A stretch of 52,042 nt of DNA, taken from NCBI GenBank assembly GCA_903842505.1, contig CAIMMI010000005.1, positions 1 through 52,042 on the forward strand, in the 5' to 3' direction. Positions 44,049 to 52,042 of this stretch are shown piece by piece. A program made the translations under genes and the position numbers. The notes below the pieces were generated by a model. The model made no database searches. It had not been told where the DNA came from and saw only the letters and a list, made by a program, of their open reading frames with translations. The stretch comes from an uncultured Verrucomicrobiota bacterium. Lineage in GTDB: Bacteria > Verrucomicrobiota > Verrucomicrobiia > Limisphaerales > UBA9464. The first letter of the stretch is position 1, and every line of letters starts with the position of its first letter.

Positions 44049-45362
44049 TTACGGCGTGGCCGGCTTGAGCTCGAACCGATGCGTCTTCGGCTTCCGGGAC
44101 GCGTTGAGGCGGGCCTCGGCTTCGCTGATGGCGACGTCGAGCCGCTTGAGTTCGTCGTTGCGGCGCGCTTCGGTCTCAGGACCCTTGGCCCAGCCCGGGA
44201 ACTGGTGGAGCTGCACGTTACGCCAGCGGTTGAAGTAGATTTCGTTCTTCTCGAACACACCGGCCAGGACCTGACGTGCCTGGCGGGTGATCGGTCCGCC
44301 CGTGTTCGAATAGTTCCAGCCCTTGGCCAGCGCGGAGGCCTCAATGCGTCCCACGGGTTCGCCGTCGATGCTGACGTCGTAGGCCGCGGCCGTCAGCCCG
44401 GTGAGCTTGAGTTCGAGTTGGCTCAGCTGCTCCAGCACCGGGGCGAGCTTCAAGGCGGATTCACCGCGCGAGTCGATCGGCATGGGAAGGGAGGCATCCT
44501 TCCTTTCGAAGGTGATCTTGCCATCCGTCACCTGGATCTGGTTCACGGCGCAACGCTCGGTCTTGGCGGACTTCGCTGCCACATCGATCTCCGCCTTGGC
44601 GACCAGAGGATCGGCGCCAAGTCCCTTGAGCACGGCCCACGCCATCAACGTTTGGCCGGAGGGACCAGGATGCACGGCATCGCCGCCGCCGATGAAGGCC
44701 TTCGGGTCGCTCGCCCGGGCTGCCATCATGAGCTTGAGGTAAGGGTCGAACTGGTCGACGAAGGTGGCACCGGCCTTCTGGGCCACGTCGCGAAGCCCGT
44801 CCGAGAACTGCCGCAAGGAGTGGTTGCGTTCGTCCACGTCCGGATCCGGCCGGCGTTCCTCGATGGGTTGCGGCGTGAGGAACGCGACACGGGCGCCATT
44901 CTTGCCCAGCACGGTCGCCAGCTCTGCCTGGCTGCGCGCATAGGCGCGGAAGATGTCCGGGCGGAACTTCTGGTAGGAGTGGTCGTTCATCCCGAACTTG
45001 ATCGTGACGAACGTCGGCTTGAGCGGCAGGACGTCCCGGCCGAGTCCCCTGGCCACGGCATCGGTGACCTTGCGATCGAGTTCCTCGCCCTCGGCCTTGA
45101 AAAGCTGCCCTTCGTCCGGATGCGCGCGCTGCCGGAGCCACGCGGTGTCGCCGCCCCAGCCCACGTTGCGGAAGGAAAGGTTCCAATCCGGGAACCGCGT
45201 CAGCGCGTAGGCTTCGATGTACGTCGAGTAGAGGCGTTGCTCGGTGATGCTGTCGCCGAGGAACACGACGCGGTCGCCATCGTGGATCTGGAACTCGGCG
45301 GCCAGTCGGGCAACCCCGATCGCCAGGGCCGCCACAAAGCGGAGGATACGGATCTTTGACAT
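44049..45362 (-). CDS. Exported SGNH/GDSL-type hydrolase
   Basis: 437 aa from the ATG at 45362, which starts a signal peptide (MSKIRILRFVAALAIGVARLAA). The longer upstream frame is not leader-like. SGNH blocks are clear: GDS with nucleophile S38 (VVFLGDSITEQ), the Gly block (NVGWGGDTAWL), GMNDHSY and the Asp/His pair in GDAVHPGPSG. The C-terminal 150 residues contain a beta-rich segment and a helical end (RNDELKRLDVAISEAEARL). Such enzymes de-esterify polysaccharides or act as lipases/esterases. Substrate not determined. It is divergent from alaS across 208 bp. Confidence 0.9.
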   Translation of the reverse strand: MSKIRILRFVAALAIGVARLAAEFQIHDGDRVVFLGDSITEQRLYSTYIEAYALTRFPDWNLSFRNVGWGGDTAWLRQRAHPDEGQLFKAEGEELDRKVTDAVARGLGRDVLPLKPTFVTIKFGMNDHSYQKFRPDIFRAYARSQAELATVLGKNGARVAFLTPQPIEERRPDPDVDERNHSLRQFSDGLRDVAQKAGATFVDQFDPYLKLMMAARASDPKAFIGGGDAVHPGPSGQTLMAWAVLKGLGADPLVAKAEIDVAAKSAKTERCAVNQIQVTDGKITFERKDASLPMPIDSRGESALKLAPVLEQLSQLELKLTGLTAAAYDVSIDGEPVGRIEASALAKGWNYSNTGGPITRQARQVLAGVFEKNEIYFNRWRNVQLHQFPGWAKGPETEARRNDELKRLDVAISEAEARLNASRKPKTHRFELKPATP

Positions 45363-45570
45363 GAAGGTCCTGCCATCCAAACGCCCCACGCGTCTGCCCG
45401 CAATCCCTGAGTTCCCCTCGGTTCGATCGGCGGCGCATCTTGATTCGGTCTTTAGCCCGAAGTCGTGGGCCATCGGGAGCCGTGTCGGAAAGCCCCGGGT
45501 TGAGACGATCCAAACTTCCGGCTTCCAACTTCCTGTCGATGTCCTAGCGTCCGCGCTCCGTTTTGCTGCC

Positions 45571-48288
45571 ATGCCTGTCTTGACTTCCACCGAGATCCGT
45601 CAGGGGTTCCTGGACTTTTTCAACCGTCAGAAGCACACGATCGTCACGTCGTCGTCGCTGATGCCGGATAGCCCGAACCTGCTGTTCACCAATGCCGGCA
45701 TGAACCAGTTCGTGCCCTTCTTCCTGGGGGAGCGTCGTCCGGACGTTTCGACCTGGGCTGGGGTGCGGGCCTCGCTGGATACGCGGGCGGCGGACACGCA
45801 GAAATGCATCCGGGCGGGCGGGAAGCACAACGACCTCGATGACGTGGGTCTGGACACCTATCACCACACGTTCTTCGAGATGCTGGGGAACTGGTCCTTC
45901 GGGGATTACTTCAAGAAGGAGTCGATCCAGTGGGGCTGGGAGTTGCTGACGAAGGTCTGGGGATTCCCGCCGGCGCGCTTGTTCGCGACGGTGTATTCGC
46001 CGGACAAGTCGAAAGGGGATCCGGCGGACTTCGACCAGGAAGCCTACGACATCTGGGCGGAGATCTTCCGGGCCGAGGGGTTGGATCCGGCGGTGCACAT
46101 CGTCAACGGCAACAAGAAGGACAACTTCTGGATGATGGGCGACACGGGTCCTTGCGGGCCGTGTTCGGAGATCCACGTGGACCTGACGCCTGCGGGCGAC
46201 ACGGGTGGCGCGTTGGTGAACAAGGGTTCGGCCCAGTGCATCGAGATCTGGAACCACGTCTTCATCCAGTTCAACGCGAACCCGGACGGGACGTTTTCTT
46301 CGCTGCCGGCGAAGCACGTCGACACCGGCATGGGCTTCGAGCGGGTGACGTCGATCATCCAGGGCACGAAGGGATTTTCGGACTTCGCGAATGCCAAGAT
46401 CTCGAACTACGAGACCGACATCTTCCGCCCGATCTTTGATGAGTTGGAGCGGATGAGTGGGCACCGGTACGGCAACACCTTGCCCAAGGCCGGGAGCACT
46501 GGGGACACCGAGCAGGAGCGGATCGACGTGGCCTTCCGCGTGATTGCGGACCACATCCGGACACTGAGTTTCGCGGTCGCAGACGGAATTCAACCGGGGA
46601 ACAGCGACCGCAACTACGTGCTTCGGCGCATCCTGCGTCGGGCGGTGCGGTATGGACGTTCGCTCGGGTTCCGGGAGCCGTTCTTCTACAAGCTGGTCGA
46701 TGTGCTCGCGGCGACGATGGGCGACGTCTTCCCGGAAATCCGGACGCGCAAGGCGCAGGTGCAGGACACGCTGCGCCGCGAGGAAGAGTCCTTCAACCGG
46801 ACGTTGGACAACGGCATCGCGCTGTTCAATCAGGCGGCGGAGAAGGGCGACATCACGGGCCCGGTGGCGTTCCGGTTGTATGACGAACAGGGCTTCCCGC
46901 TGGACCTGACCGAGCTGATGGCCCGCGAGCGTGGGCTCAAGGTGGACGTAGGCGGGTTCAATGCGCTGATGGAGGAGCAGAAGGCCAAGGCACGCGCCGC
47001 CCAGAAGAAGACGGTCATCGAGCTTTCGCAGATCGAGTCCAAGGTTCCGACACGCTTCGTGGGTTATGACCAACTGGAGTCGCAGGCCACGGTGGTCGAG
47101 GTTGTCTCGCTGAAGGACCGCACGGCGGTGGTGCTGGATGCGTCCACGTTCTATGCCGACATGGGTGGTCAGGTGGGGGACACAGGCGACCTGACGGGCA
47201 GCGGGCAGCTCTGGCGGGTCGTGAATACCCAGAAGAGCGGCAACACGTGGTTGCACTTCATCGAGGGCGAGGATGCGCCGGCGGTGGGTTCCACGGTTTC
47301 ATTGATCGTCGAGGCGGGTCGCCGGGCGGCGATCCAGCGGCATCACACGGTGACGCACCTGTTGCACTGGGCGTTGCACGAGGTCGTGAGCCGTGAGGCG
47401 TCGCAGAAGGGTTCGTCGGTGAATCCGGAGCGGCTGACGTTCGACTTCAATGCCGCGCCGTTGACGCCGTCGCAGGTGGCGGATGTGGAGCGTCTGGTCA
47501 ACGAGCGCATTCTGGAGAACGCCCTCGTCAGCTGGAGCGAGGTGCCCTATGCGAGCATCAAGTCCCGGCCGGACGTGATGCAGTTCTTTGGCGACAAGTA
47601 CGGCGAGACCGTCCGCGTCGTTCAGGTGGGTGGTCGGGCCGGTGGTTTGGATGGGTATTCGATGGAGCTTTGCGGCGGCACCCATACGCGGGCGACGGGC
47701 GAGATCGGGTTGTTCCGGATCCTGGCCGAGAGCGCGATCTCCGCGGGTGTCCGGCGCATCGAGGCCGTGGCGGGGTTGTCGGCGTACGGTGTGGCCAAGT
47801 CCGAGCTCGAACTCCTTCGGGGCGTGGCCGGGCGGTTGAACGCGCCGGTGGGCGAACTGGAGAAAAAGATCGAGGCGATGCTCTCGCACCAGAAGGAGCT
47901 GGAGCGCCTGTTGAAGCTCGCAGTCGCGCGGAACGCGTCGAATGCGGCGGCCGAATTGCTGTCGCGTGCGGTGACGCACAACGGCATTCCGTTGATCACG
48001 CACAACCTTGGGGATTGCGAGGGCGACTTCCTGCAGGCCGTCGTGGATTCCCTCAAGAGCCGGTTTGGCGGCGTGATCGTGCTGGGGGGCGGTGCAGCCG
48101 GTGCGGTGTCCCTCGTGGCAGCGGTGTCGTCGGAGTACACATCCAAGGTCCAGGCCGGGAAGTTGATCCAGGCCATTGCCCCGATGATTGGTGGCAAGGG
48201 CGGCGGCCGGCCGGACAATGCGCGCGGCGGAGGCAAGGATGCCACGCAGTTGGACGCGGCGCTGTCGAAGGTGCGGTCGCTGTTCTGA
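45571..48288 (+). CDS. alaS: Alanyl-tRNA synthetase
   Basis: 905 aa from the ATG at 45571 (MPVLTSTEIRQGFLDFF). The longer frame upstream overlaps the divergent SGNH gene and is not family-like. The class II catalytic core is seen in SSSLMPDSPNLLFTNAGMNQF, TQKCIRAGGKHNDLDDVG and the GDTGPCGPCSEIHVD region. The editing domain has the zinc ligands H592 and H596 (HTVTH), C701 and H705 (CGGTH). The C-Ala domain contains GGGAAGAVSLVAAV and GGKGGGRPDNARGGG. It charges tRNA-Ala and clears mischarged Ser/Gly. A GC-rich hairpin lies after the stop. Confidence 0.97.
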   Translation: MPVLTSTEIRQGFLDFFNRQKHTIVTSSSLMPDSPNLLFTNAGMNQFVPFFLGERRPDVSTWAGVRASLDTRAADTQKCIRAGGKHNDLDDVGLDTYHHTFFEMLGNWSFGDYFKKESIQWGWELLTKVWGFPPARLFATVYSPDKSKGDPADFDQEAYDIWAEIFRAEGLDPAVHIVNGNKKDNFWMMGDTGPCGPCSEIHVDLTPAGDTGGALVNKGSAQCIEIWNHVFIQFNANPDGTFSSLPAKHVDTGMGFERVTSIIQGTKGFSDFANAKISNYETDIFRPIFDELERMSGHRYGNTLPKAGSTGDTEQERIDVAFRVIADHIRTLSFAVADGIQPGNSDRNYVLRRILRRAVRYGRSLGFREPFFYKLVDVLAATMGDVFPEIRTRKAQVQDTLRREEESFNRTLDNGIALFNQAAEKGDITGPVAFRLYDEQGFPLDLTELMARERGLKVDVGGFNALMEEQKAKARAAQKKTVIELSQIESKVPTRFVGYDQLESQATVVEVVSLKDRTAVVLDASTFYADMGGQVGDTGDLTGSGQLWRVVNTQKSGNTWLHFIEGEDAPAVGSTVSLIVEAGRRAAIQRHHTVTHLLHWALHEVVSREASQKGSSVNPERLTFDFNAAPLTPSQVADVERLVNERILENALVSWSEVPYASIKSRPDVMQFFGDKYGETVRVVQVGGRAGGLDGYSMELCGGTHTRATGEIGLFRILAESAISAGVRRIEAVAGLSAYGVAKSELELLRGVAGRLNAPVGELEKKIEAMLSHQKELERLLKLAVARNASNAAAELLSRAVTHNGIPLITHNLGDCEGDFLQAVVDSLKSRFGGVIVLGGGAAGAVSLVAAVSSEYTSKVQAGKLIQAIAPMIGGKGGGRPDNARGGGKDATQLDAALSKVRSLF

Positions 48289-48306
48289 GTTTTCGGGGGC
48301 TTGGCA

Positions 48307-48341
48307 CCCCGGGTGGGCCTCGTTCCTCGGCCAACCCGGGG
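48307..48341 (+). terminator. GC-rich hairpin after alaS
   Basis: CCCCGGGTGGGCC (48307-48319) and GGCCAACCCGGGG (48329-48341) pair with one mismatch around a 9-nt loop, 18 bp after the alaS stop. No T-run follows. A role as terminator or 3'-end stabiliser is likely but not certain. Confidence 0.55.
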
Positions 48342-48398
48342 CTCTCGGTTGCAAAGCCGTTGGCGTTGGGGGCGTGGGGCTCGGCGTACTCGGAGTCT

Positions 48399-48484
48399 TA
48401 CTCGTACTCGAGTTGGTGGGCTTGTGGGGAAGGCAGTTGGTGTCGAGTACGAGTACCGCCCTTCGGGCTGAGTACGAGTACGAG
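48399..48484. repeat. TACGAG palindromic repeat
   Basis: TACTCGTACTCGA (48399-48411) is the exact reverse complement of TCGAGTACGAGTA (48443-48455). A second copy GAGTACGAGTACGAG follows at 48470-48484, with a small GCCC-TTC-GGGC hairpin between the two right-hand copies. It is noncoding and lies between alaS and the PQQ-type gene. Confidence 0.75.
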
Positions 48485-48505
48485 GACGAGCAGGGGGGCG
48501 GGCGG

Positions 48506-48549
48506 CTCGACGGAGTCTCGCCCCACCGCTCGACGGAGTCTCGCCCCAC
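48506..48549. repeat. Tandem pair of CTCGACGGAGTCTCGCCCCAC
   Basis: Two exact 21-bp copies, at 48506-48526 and 48529-48549, with a 23-bp period. The motif core also occurs inverted at 39642-39659, so it is a dispersed family. It is noncoding. Confidence 0.8.
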
Positions 48550-48624
48550 TGCTCCGAGAAAGAGGCGTTGCGCGGAGGGTTCTTTCAGGTTGGAATCCGG
48601 AGAGTTCTACCTGTTGTACCCGCC

Positions 48625-49863
48625 ATGAAGCCACTCCTGCCGAGCCTTGCCGCTGCCCTGACCCTTTTGGCCAATACGTCCCAAGCCGCCGACTGGCCGC
48701 AATGGCGCGGTCCGGGTCGGGAGGATCGATCGCCGGACAAGGGATTGCTCAAGTCCTGGCCGGAGGGCGGGCCGAAGCAGGCCTGGGTTTTCAAGGATGC
48801 CGGTCTGGGCTACGCGGGCTACTCGATCGTGGGCGGTCGGTTGTTCACGATGGGATTGCGCGGTGACCAGGAGTTCGTCATCGCGGTGGACGTCGCGACG
48901 GGCAAGGAGGTCTGGTCGGCCCCGGCCGGTCCGCGTTATCCGAACGGCTGGGGAGATGGTCCGCGCTGCACCCCGACGGTGGACGGGGATTTCATCTATG
49001 CCATCGGCGGGCAGGGATTGCTGGTCTGCCTGAACCGGGCGGACGGCAAGGAGGTGTGGTCGAAGTCGTTGGTGAAGGACCTGGGCGGCAAGCTTCAGAA
49101 CTGGGGTTACACGGAGTCCGTGCTGGTGGCCGGGGCCAACGTGATCGCCACGCCGGGCGGCGCAGGCGGGACGTTGGTGGCGTTGAACAAGAAGACCGGC
49201 GAGGTCGCGTGGCGCACGGCGGACATCCAGGATGAGGCCCAGTATTCGTCTCCGATCCTGATCCAACACGAGGGCAAGGAGCAGATCGTCCAGTTGGTGA
49301 TGAAGCGTTTCTTCGGCGTGGATCCGGCCACAGGCAAGGTGCTTTGGAACGTGGATTTCCCCGGCAAGGTGGCGGTGATTCCCACGCCGATCTACCACGA
49401 CGGGATTGTGTATGTGGCGGCTGGGTACGGTGTGGGTTGCAAGGCCGTCCGCCTGGGATCCGCCGGGCCCGAGGTCGTGTACGAGGACAACAAGGTCATG
49501 AAGAATCACCACGGCGGTGTCGTGCGGGTGGGTGACCACTTGTATGGGCATTCGGATGGGCCGGGTTGGGTCTGTCAGGATCTGAAGACGGGCAAGGAAG
49601 TCTGGTCGAGCCGGTCGCTGGGCAAGGGGGCCGTCCATTTCGCCGATGGCATGCTGTACTGCATCACCGAGGACGGCGGAGACGTGGCGCTGGTTGAGGC
49701 CAGCCCGAGCGGTTGGAGCGAGAAGGGTCGCTTCAAGCTCTCGCCCCAAACGACCCAACGGAATCCGCAGGGCCGCATCTGGACGCATCCGGTCGTGCTC
49801 GATGGAAAGCTGTTCCTCCGCGATCAGGAACTGCTCCACTGCTACGACGTGAAGGGGAAGTAG
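48625..49863 (+). CDS. Exported PQQ-type beta-propeller protein
   Basis: 412 aa. The start at 48625 gives a signal peptide (MKPLLPSLAAALTLLANTSQA) followed by ADWPQWRGPGRED, the characteristic opening of this exported family. Repeated propeller blades show the tryptophan docking pattern: VDVATGKEVWSAP, LNRADGKEVWSKS, LNKKTGEVAWRT, VDPATGKVLWNVD and QDLKTGKEVWSS. PQQ-dehydrogenase active-site Asp/Glu residues are not evident, so it is probably a structural or binding propeller rather than an alcohol dehydrogenase. It stands alone, followed by repeat-like DNA. Confidence 0.9.
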   Translation: MKPLLPSLAAALTLLANTSQAADWPQWRGPGREDRSPDKGLLKSWPEGGPKQAWVFKDAGLGYAGYSIVGGRLFTMGLRGDQEFVIAVDVATGKEVWSAPAGPRYPNGWGDGPRCTPTVDGDFIYAIGGQGLLVCLNRADGKEVWSKSLVKDLGGKLQNWGYTESVLVAGANVIATPGGAGGTLVALNKKTGEVAWRTADIQDEAQYSSPILIQHEGKEQIVQLVMKRFFGVDPATGKVLWNVDFPGKVAVIPTPIYHDGIVYVAAGYGVGCKAVRLGSAGPEVVYEDNKVMKNHHGGVVRVGDHLYGHSDGPGWVCQDLKTGKEVWSSRSLGKGAVHFADGMLYCITEDGGDVALVEASPSGWSEKGRFKLSPQTTQRNPQGRIWTHPVVLDGKLFLRDQELLHCYDVKGK

Positions 49864-50020
49864 GACTGGGAGTTGGAAGTTTCAGGTTTCAAGTTTTCAA
49901 GCCGGGCCAGCCTCGTTACCTAGGCTGCTACCTGTAGCAGTCGACGTTGGGAGGCTGGGACTGGGAGTTGCCAGTTCCCAGATGCCAGATCCCAGTTCTG
50001 GGGACTGGTGACTGGAAACT
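49864..50020. repeat. Intergenic region with CTGGGAGTTG repeats
   Basis: GACTGGGAGTTG occurs at 49864-49875 and again at 49959-49970. The second copy starts a run of related words (CCAGTTCCCAG, CCAGATCCCAG, GGGGACTGGTGACTGG) that fold back on each other. CTGCTAC/GTAGCAG (49925-49940) makes a tight 7-bp hairpin. No gene is present. The region separates two convergent genes. Confidence 0.6.
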
Positions 50021-50023
50021 CCC

Positions 50024-52042
50024 CTACGGCACGGTTGGTCGGGGAGGGCCGGTGTAGGGTCGGGCACCGCCGGAAGGCACCTCGCCGGGGGCCAGTCGGA
50101 CGGCGGAATCGGGGGCTCCGACCGGGGCGCTGATGAAACCGTGGTGACGCCCCATCCAGTAGGCGACGAGCCAGCCGCCGGGTTCGGCGACATCCCTTCC
50201 TCCGGCGCCGCCGTCCTCCTGCATCGTCCACGCGTCCCAGCGCATGGGTTGGTGTTCCCGTGGTGAGAAGGCGCGGATGCCGCCCTTGGGCGCATGGAGA
50301 CCGGGCGGTGTACGGAGGTCCGTCCGATGCGAGTTGGCGAAGCTCCAGACACGGAGGTCGAGGGGCCAGTCGCGCAGGTGACGGACAGCTTCGGACGGTT
50401 CGCAGTCCTGGGTGGTCAGGGCGCCGTAGACGAACTGGTACCAAGGGTTGCGCTCGATCCGGACCATGTCGTAACTGCGCTCGTATCCGCGGCGGTACAG
50501 GGCGAGAAGATCCGGGTCGGTCTCGAATCGGAGTAGGTTCCACCACGACCAGAACGCCAGTTGGTCCTCGAAGTGTGCGATGTCCTCGGGTGGGAAGCTG
50601 CTGCGTTGACGCAGTGTGTAGTCGGGGTAACCGAGATCGACGAGTTGCTGGTAGGCCTGTTGGAAGCGGGGTTCCCGAGTGAAGTGCCAGGCGGCCTTCA
50701 TGAAGGACAATGCCTCCAGCGCCTGGAGTCCGCGGTCGAAGAGACCTTCCTCCGTCCGGAAATACTCCGGATCCCAGTGGCCCCAACGGGTGGCTCGTCC
50801 GTCGCGGTCGACCAGCTTCCAGCCATTCCGGATCAGGTGGTCGGCGAGGTTGGCAAGGTGGCGGCGGCCCTGTTCCCGTTCCGCTCCTTCCGCGGCATGT
50901 TCCAGGAAGATGCTGAAGGCGTAGAAGTGGGACGCGATCTCATCGGAGGAGGTATCGCCCTTCCACTCGAACTTGCCGTCTGGGCAATCGTTCCATTCGG
51001 CGGCGTACCCGCCGGAACCGTGGGCGGCCTTGTGTCCCCGTTCGGCCTTGGCCCACACGGCGCGCGCCGGCAGGCCGGGCACGCCGGTCATCGTCTCGAG
51101 CCAGCGGAGCGCATGGAACGTGTTCGTGGCCTCGCGGCGTGCCTCTGGATCGCGCGTGACCGCCCAGCGATAGGACTGGGCGGCGAGGTAATCGCCCGAG
51201 TAGCCGCCGTCGTTGTCGCTGATCTCGCGGACGAACTCCCCGAGGGTGTCGTCCCACTCGAGCTTGTGCGTGAACCCAAGCCGCTTCTGCCCCCATTGAT
51301 CGACGTGTGCCTCGTACCAGGCCGCCTTCTTCGCCAGCGTGAAGGGCCGATACTCAATCGTCGCAAGACCTCCGTCGGTCGCGATCCAGACCTGTCGTCC
51401 TTCGCAGGCGATCGCGCGGACGCGGTCGTGCGGAAGCCATCGGCGGCCGGCAAGGTAGTGGAAGCGGTCGCCCGTCCTGCGGATGGCGCCGTGCGACGTG
51501 CCGATCCAGAAGTCGCCCTCGAAGCCCGTCGCCAGACAGGTGGCATCTTCGAAGGGCAAGCCCTGCGGTCCGGCCACCGTCCGAAGGTTCATGCCGCGCA
51601 GTTCACCCAGACCGCGGGCGGTGGAGATCCAGAGGGCACCCCCGGTGCTCAGCAGATCCGTGGTCCGGGGCGAAGGCATGCGTCCCCAGTCGTAGGCGTG
51701 GTCGGAGGGGAAGCCGTAGCTGTCGAGCCCGCCGAATCGTCCGCGGTCGAGATAGGTGATGCGGCCTTCGCCTTGAAGCCAGAGGTTCTGTTGATGGGAT
51801 TCCAGATCGTGGATGGCGAATGGAGCTGTGTTGGTCGTGGCCGGTTCGAGACCCGAATCACGAACGTTAAAGACCCGGTTCCCAACCGAGGCCATCCAGC
51901 CGCCGCGGTGGGCTGCCACATCGCTGACCGGTTCGGCTGAAACGCGGTTCCATCCGTTGGTCTGCCACCGATGGAGGCCGGAGGGTCCCATGGCCCAGAG
52001 GCGGTCTCCCGTGGTGACAATCCGGCTGACCGCGCCGGTCCA
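50024..52042 (-). CDS. Propeller / alpha-alpha-toroid protein (5' end beyond the window)
   Basis: At least 672 aa are visible. The frame is open to the window edge and the edge codons still read like a blade (SRIVTTGDRLWAMGPSGL), so the N-terminus is missing. The first 220 residues are beta-propeller repeats of the two-component-regulator type: WISTARGLGELRG, WIGTSHGAIRRTGDRF and WIATDGGLATIEY. The remaining 430 residues are helical and aromatic-rich (GGYSGDYLAAQSYRWAVT, FEDQLAFWSWWNLLRFE, FVYGALTTQD), resembling an (alpha/alpha)6 toroid as in glycan-acting enzymes. No kinase domain or membrane helix lies in the visible part. Confidence 0.8.
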   Translation of the reverse strand, partial: WTGAVSRIVTTGDRLWAMGPSGLHRWQTNGWNRVSAEPVSDVAAHRGGWMASVGNRVFNVRDSGLEPATTNTAPFAIHDLESHQQNLWLQGEGRITYLDRGRFGGLDSYGFPSDHAYDWGRMPSPRTTDLLSTGGALWISTARGLGELRGMNLRTVAGPQGLPFEDATCLATGFEGDFWIGTSHGAIRRTGDRFHYLAGRRWLPHDRVRAIACEGRQVWIATDGGLATIEYRPFTLAKKAAWYEAHVDQWGQKRLGFTHKLEWDDTLGEFVREISDNDGGYSGDYLAAQSYRWAVTRDPEARREATNTFHALRWLETMTGVPGLPARAVWAKAERGHKAAHGSGGYAAEWNDCPDGKFEWKGDTSSDEIASHFYAFSIFLEHAAEGAEREQGRRHLANLADHLIRNGWKLVDRDGRATRWGHWDPEYFRTEEGLFDRGLQALEALSFMKAAWHFTREPRFQQAYQQLVDLGYPDYTLRQRSSFPPEDIAHFEDQLAFWSWWNLLRFETDPDLLALYRRGYERSYDMVRIERNPWYQFVYGALTTQDCEPSEAVRHLRDWPLDLRVWSFANSHRTDLRTPPGLHAPKGGIRAFSPREHQPMRWDAWTMQEDGGAGGRDVAEPGGWLVAYWMGRHHGFISAPVGAPDSAVRLAPGEVPSGGARPYTGPPRPTVP

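Noticed and set aside
43971-45359. 462-codon open frame on the plus strand
   Set aside because: It mirrors the SGNH hydrolase gene, which has clear catalytic motifs and a signal peptide.
48399-48549. Possible CRISPR array
   Set aside because: The repeats are palindromic words without regular spacers, and no cas gene is present.

Overview
The window is a GC-rich chromosomal segment that looks like housekeeping DNA from a Gram-negative member of the PVC group, most likely Verrucomicrobiota. The outer-membrane assembly factor BamA and an OmpH/Skp-type chaperone show a diderm envelope. A CotH protein with EF-hands and Gly-rich linkers, an exported PQQ-type beta-propeller, an SGNH hydrolase and a propeller/toroid protein fit the secretome of that group. 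The assignment rests on gene style and remembered family resemblance, not on a marker phylogeny. No rRNA, tRNA, CRISPR array, phage or insertion-sequence gene was found.

Layout. 0-2.5 kb (minus strand): ispF, a small unknown gene, a class I glutamine amidotransferase and an exported methyltransferase, tightly packed as one operon. 2.7-9 kb: gltB-gltD for ammonium assimilation, closed by a strong terminator. 9-11.3 kb: a small basic protein, then a DUF47 (PhoU-like) protein with a PiT phosphate permease. 11.5-18 kb: a CotH protein, an alkaline-phosphatase-superfamily protein with an altered metal site, a CorA-like membrane protein, and larB-larC for the nickel-pincer cofactor. 18.2-23.7 kb: prs, rplY, pth, rpsF, ssb, rplI and dnaB, a translation/replication cluster without rpsR. 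23.8-27.7 kb: bamA, ompH-like and ispD. 27.8-33.8 kb: glgA, queE, a class-III aminotransferase and rsmA, converging on comF and a CPBP-family membrane protease. 33.9-35.8 kb: a SAM-I riboswitch with its own terminator ahead of a threonine-synthase-like gene and a MoaD/ThiS-type sulfur carrier. 36-42.8 kb: a large transglutaminase/DUF2126 protein, a periplasmic rhodanese, a DEAD-box helicase and a small unknown protein. 43-52 kb: a membrane-anchored HNH protein, an SGNH hydrolase, alaS, an exported PQQ-type propeller protein and an edge-truncated propeller/toroid protein. Several palindromic repeat elements lie between these genes.

The most interesting locus is 33.94-35.78 kb. A textbook S-box aptamer, an intrinsic terminator and a visible antiterminator pairing sit ahead of a PLP enzyme of the threonine synthase family and a carrier ending in Gly-Gly. 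SAM control of this pair is hard to explain if the enzyme only makes threonine. It suggests that O-phosphohomoserine and a protein thiocarboxylate may be used to make homocysteine, in parallel with the CysM/CysO route to cysteine. This is an inference from sequence and context. The second theme is a set of extragenic inverted repeats in the last 13 kb, of at least four sequence types, one of which recurs 9 kb apart.
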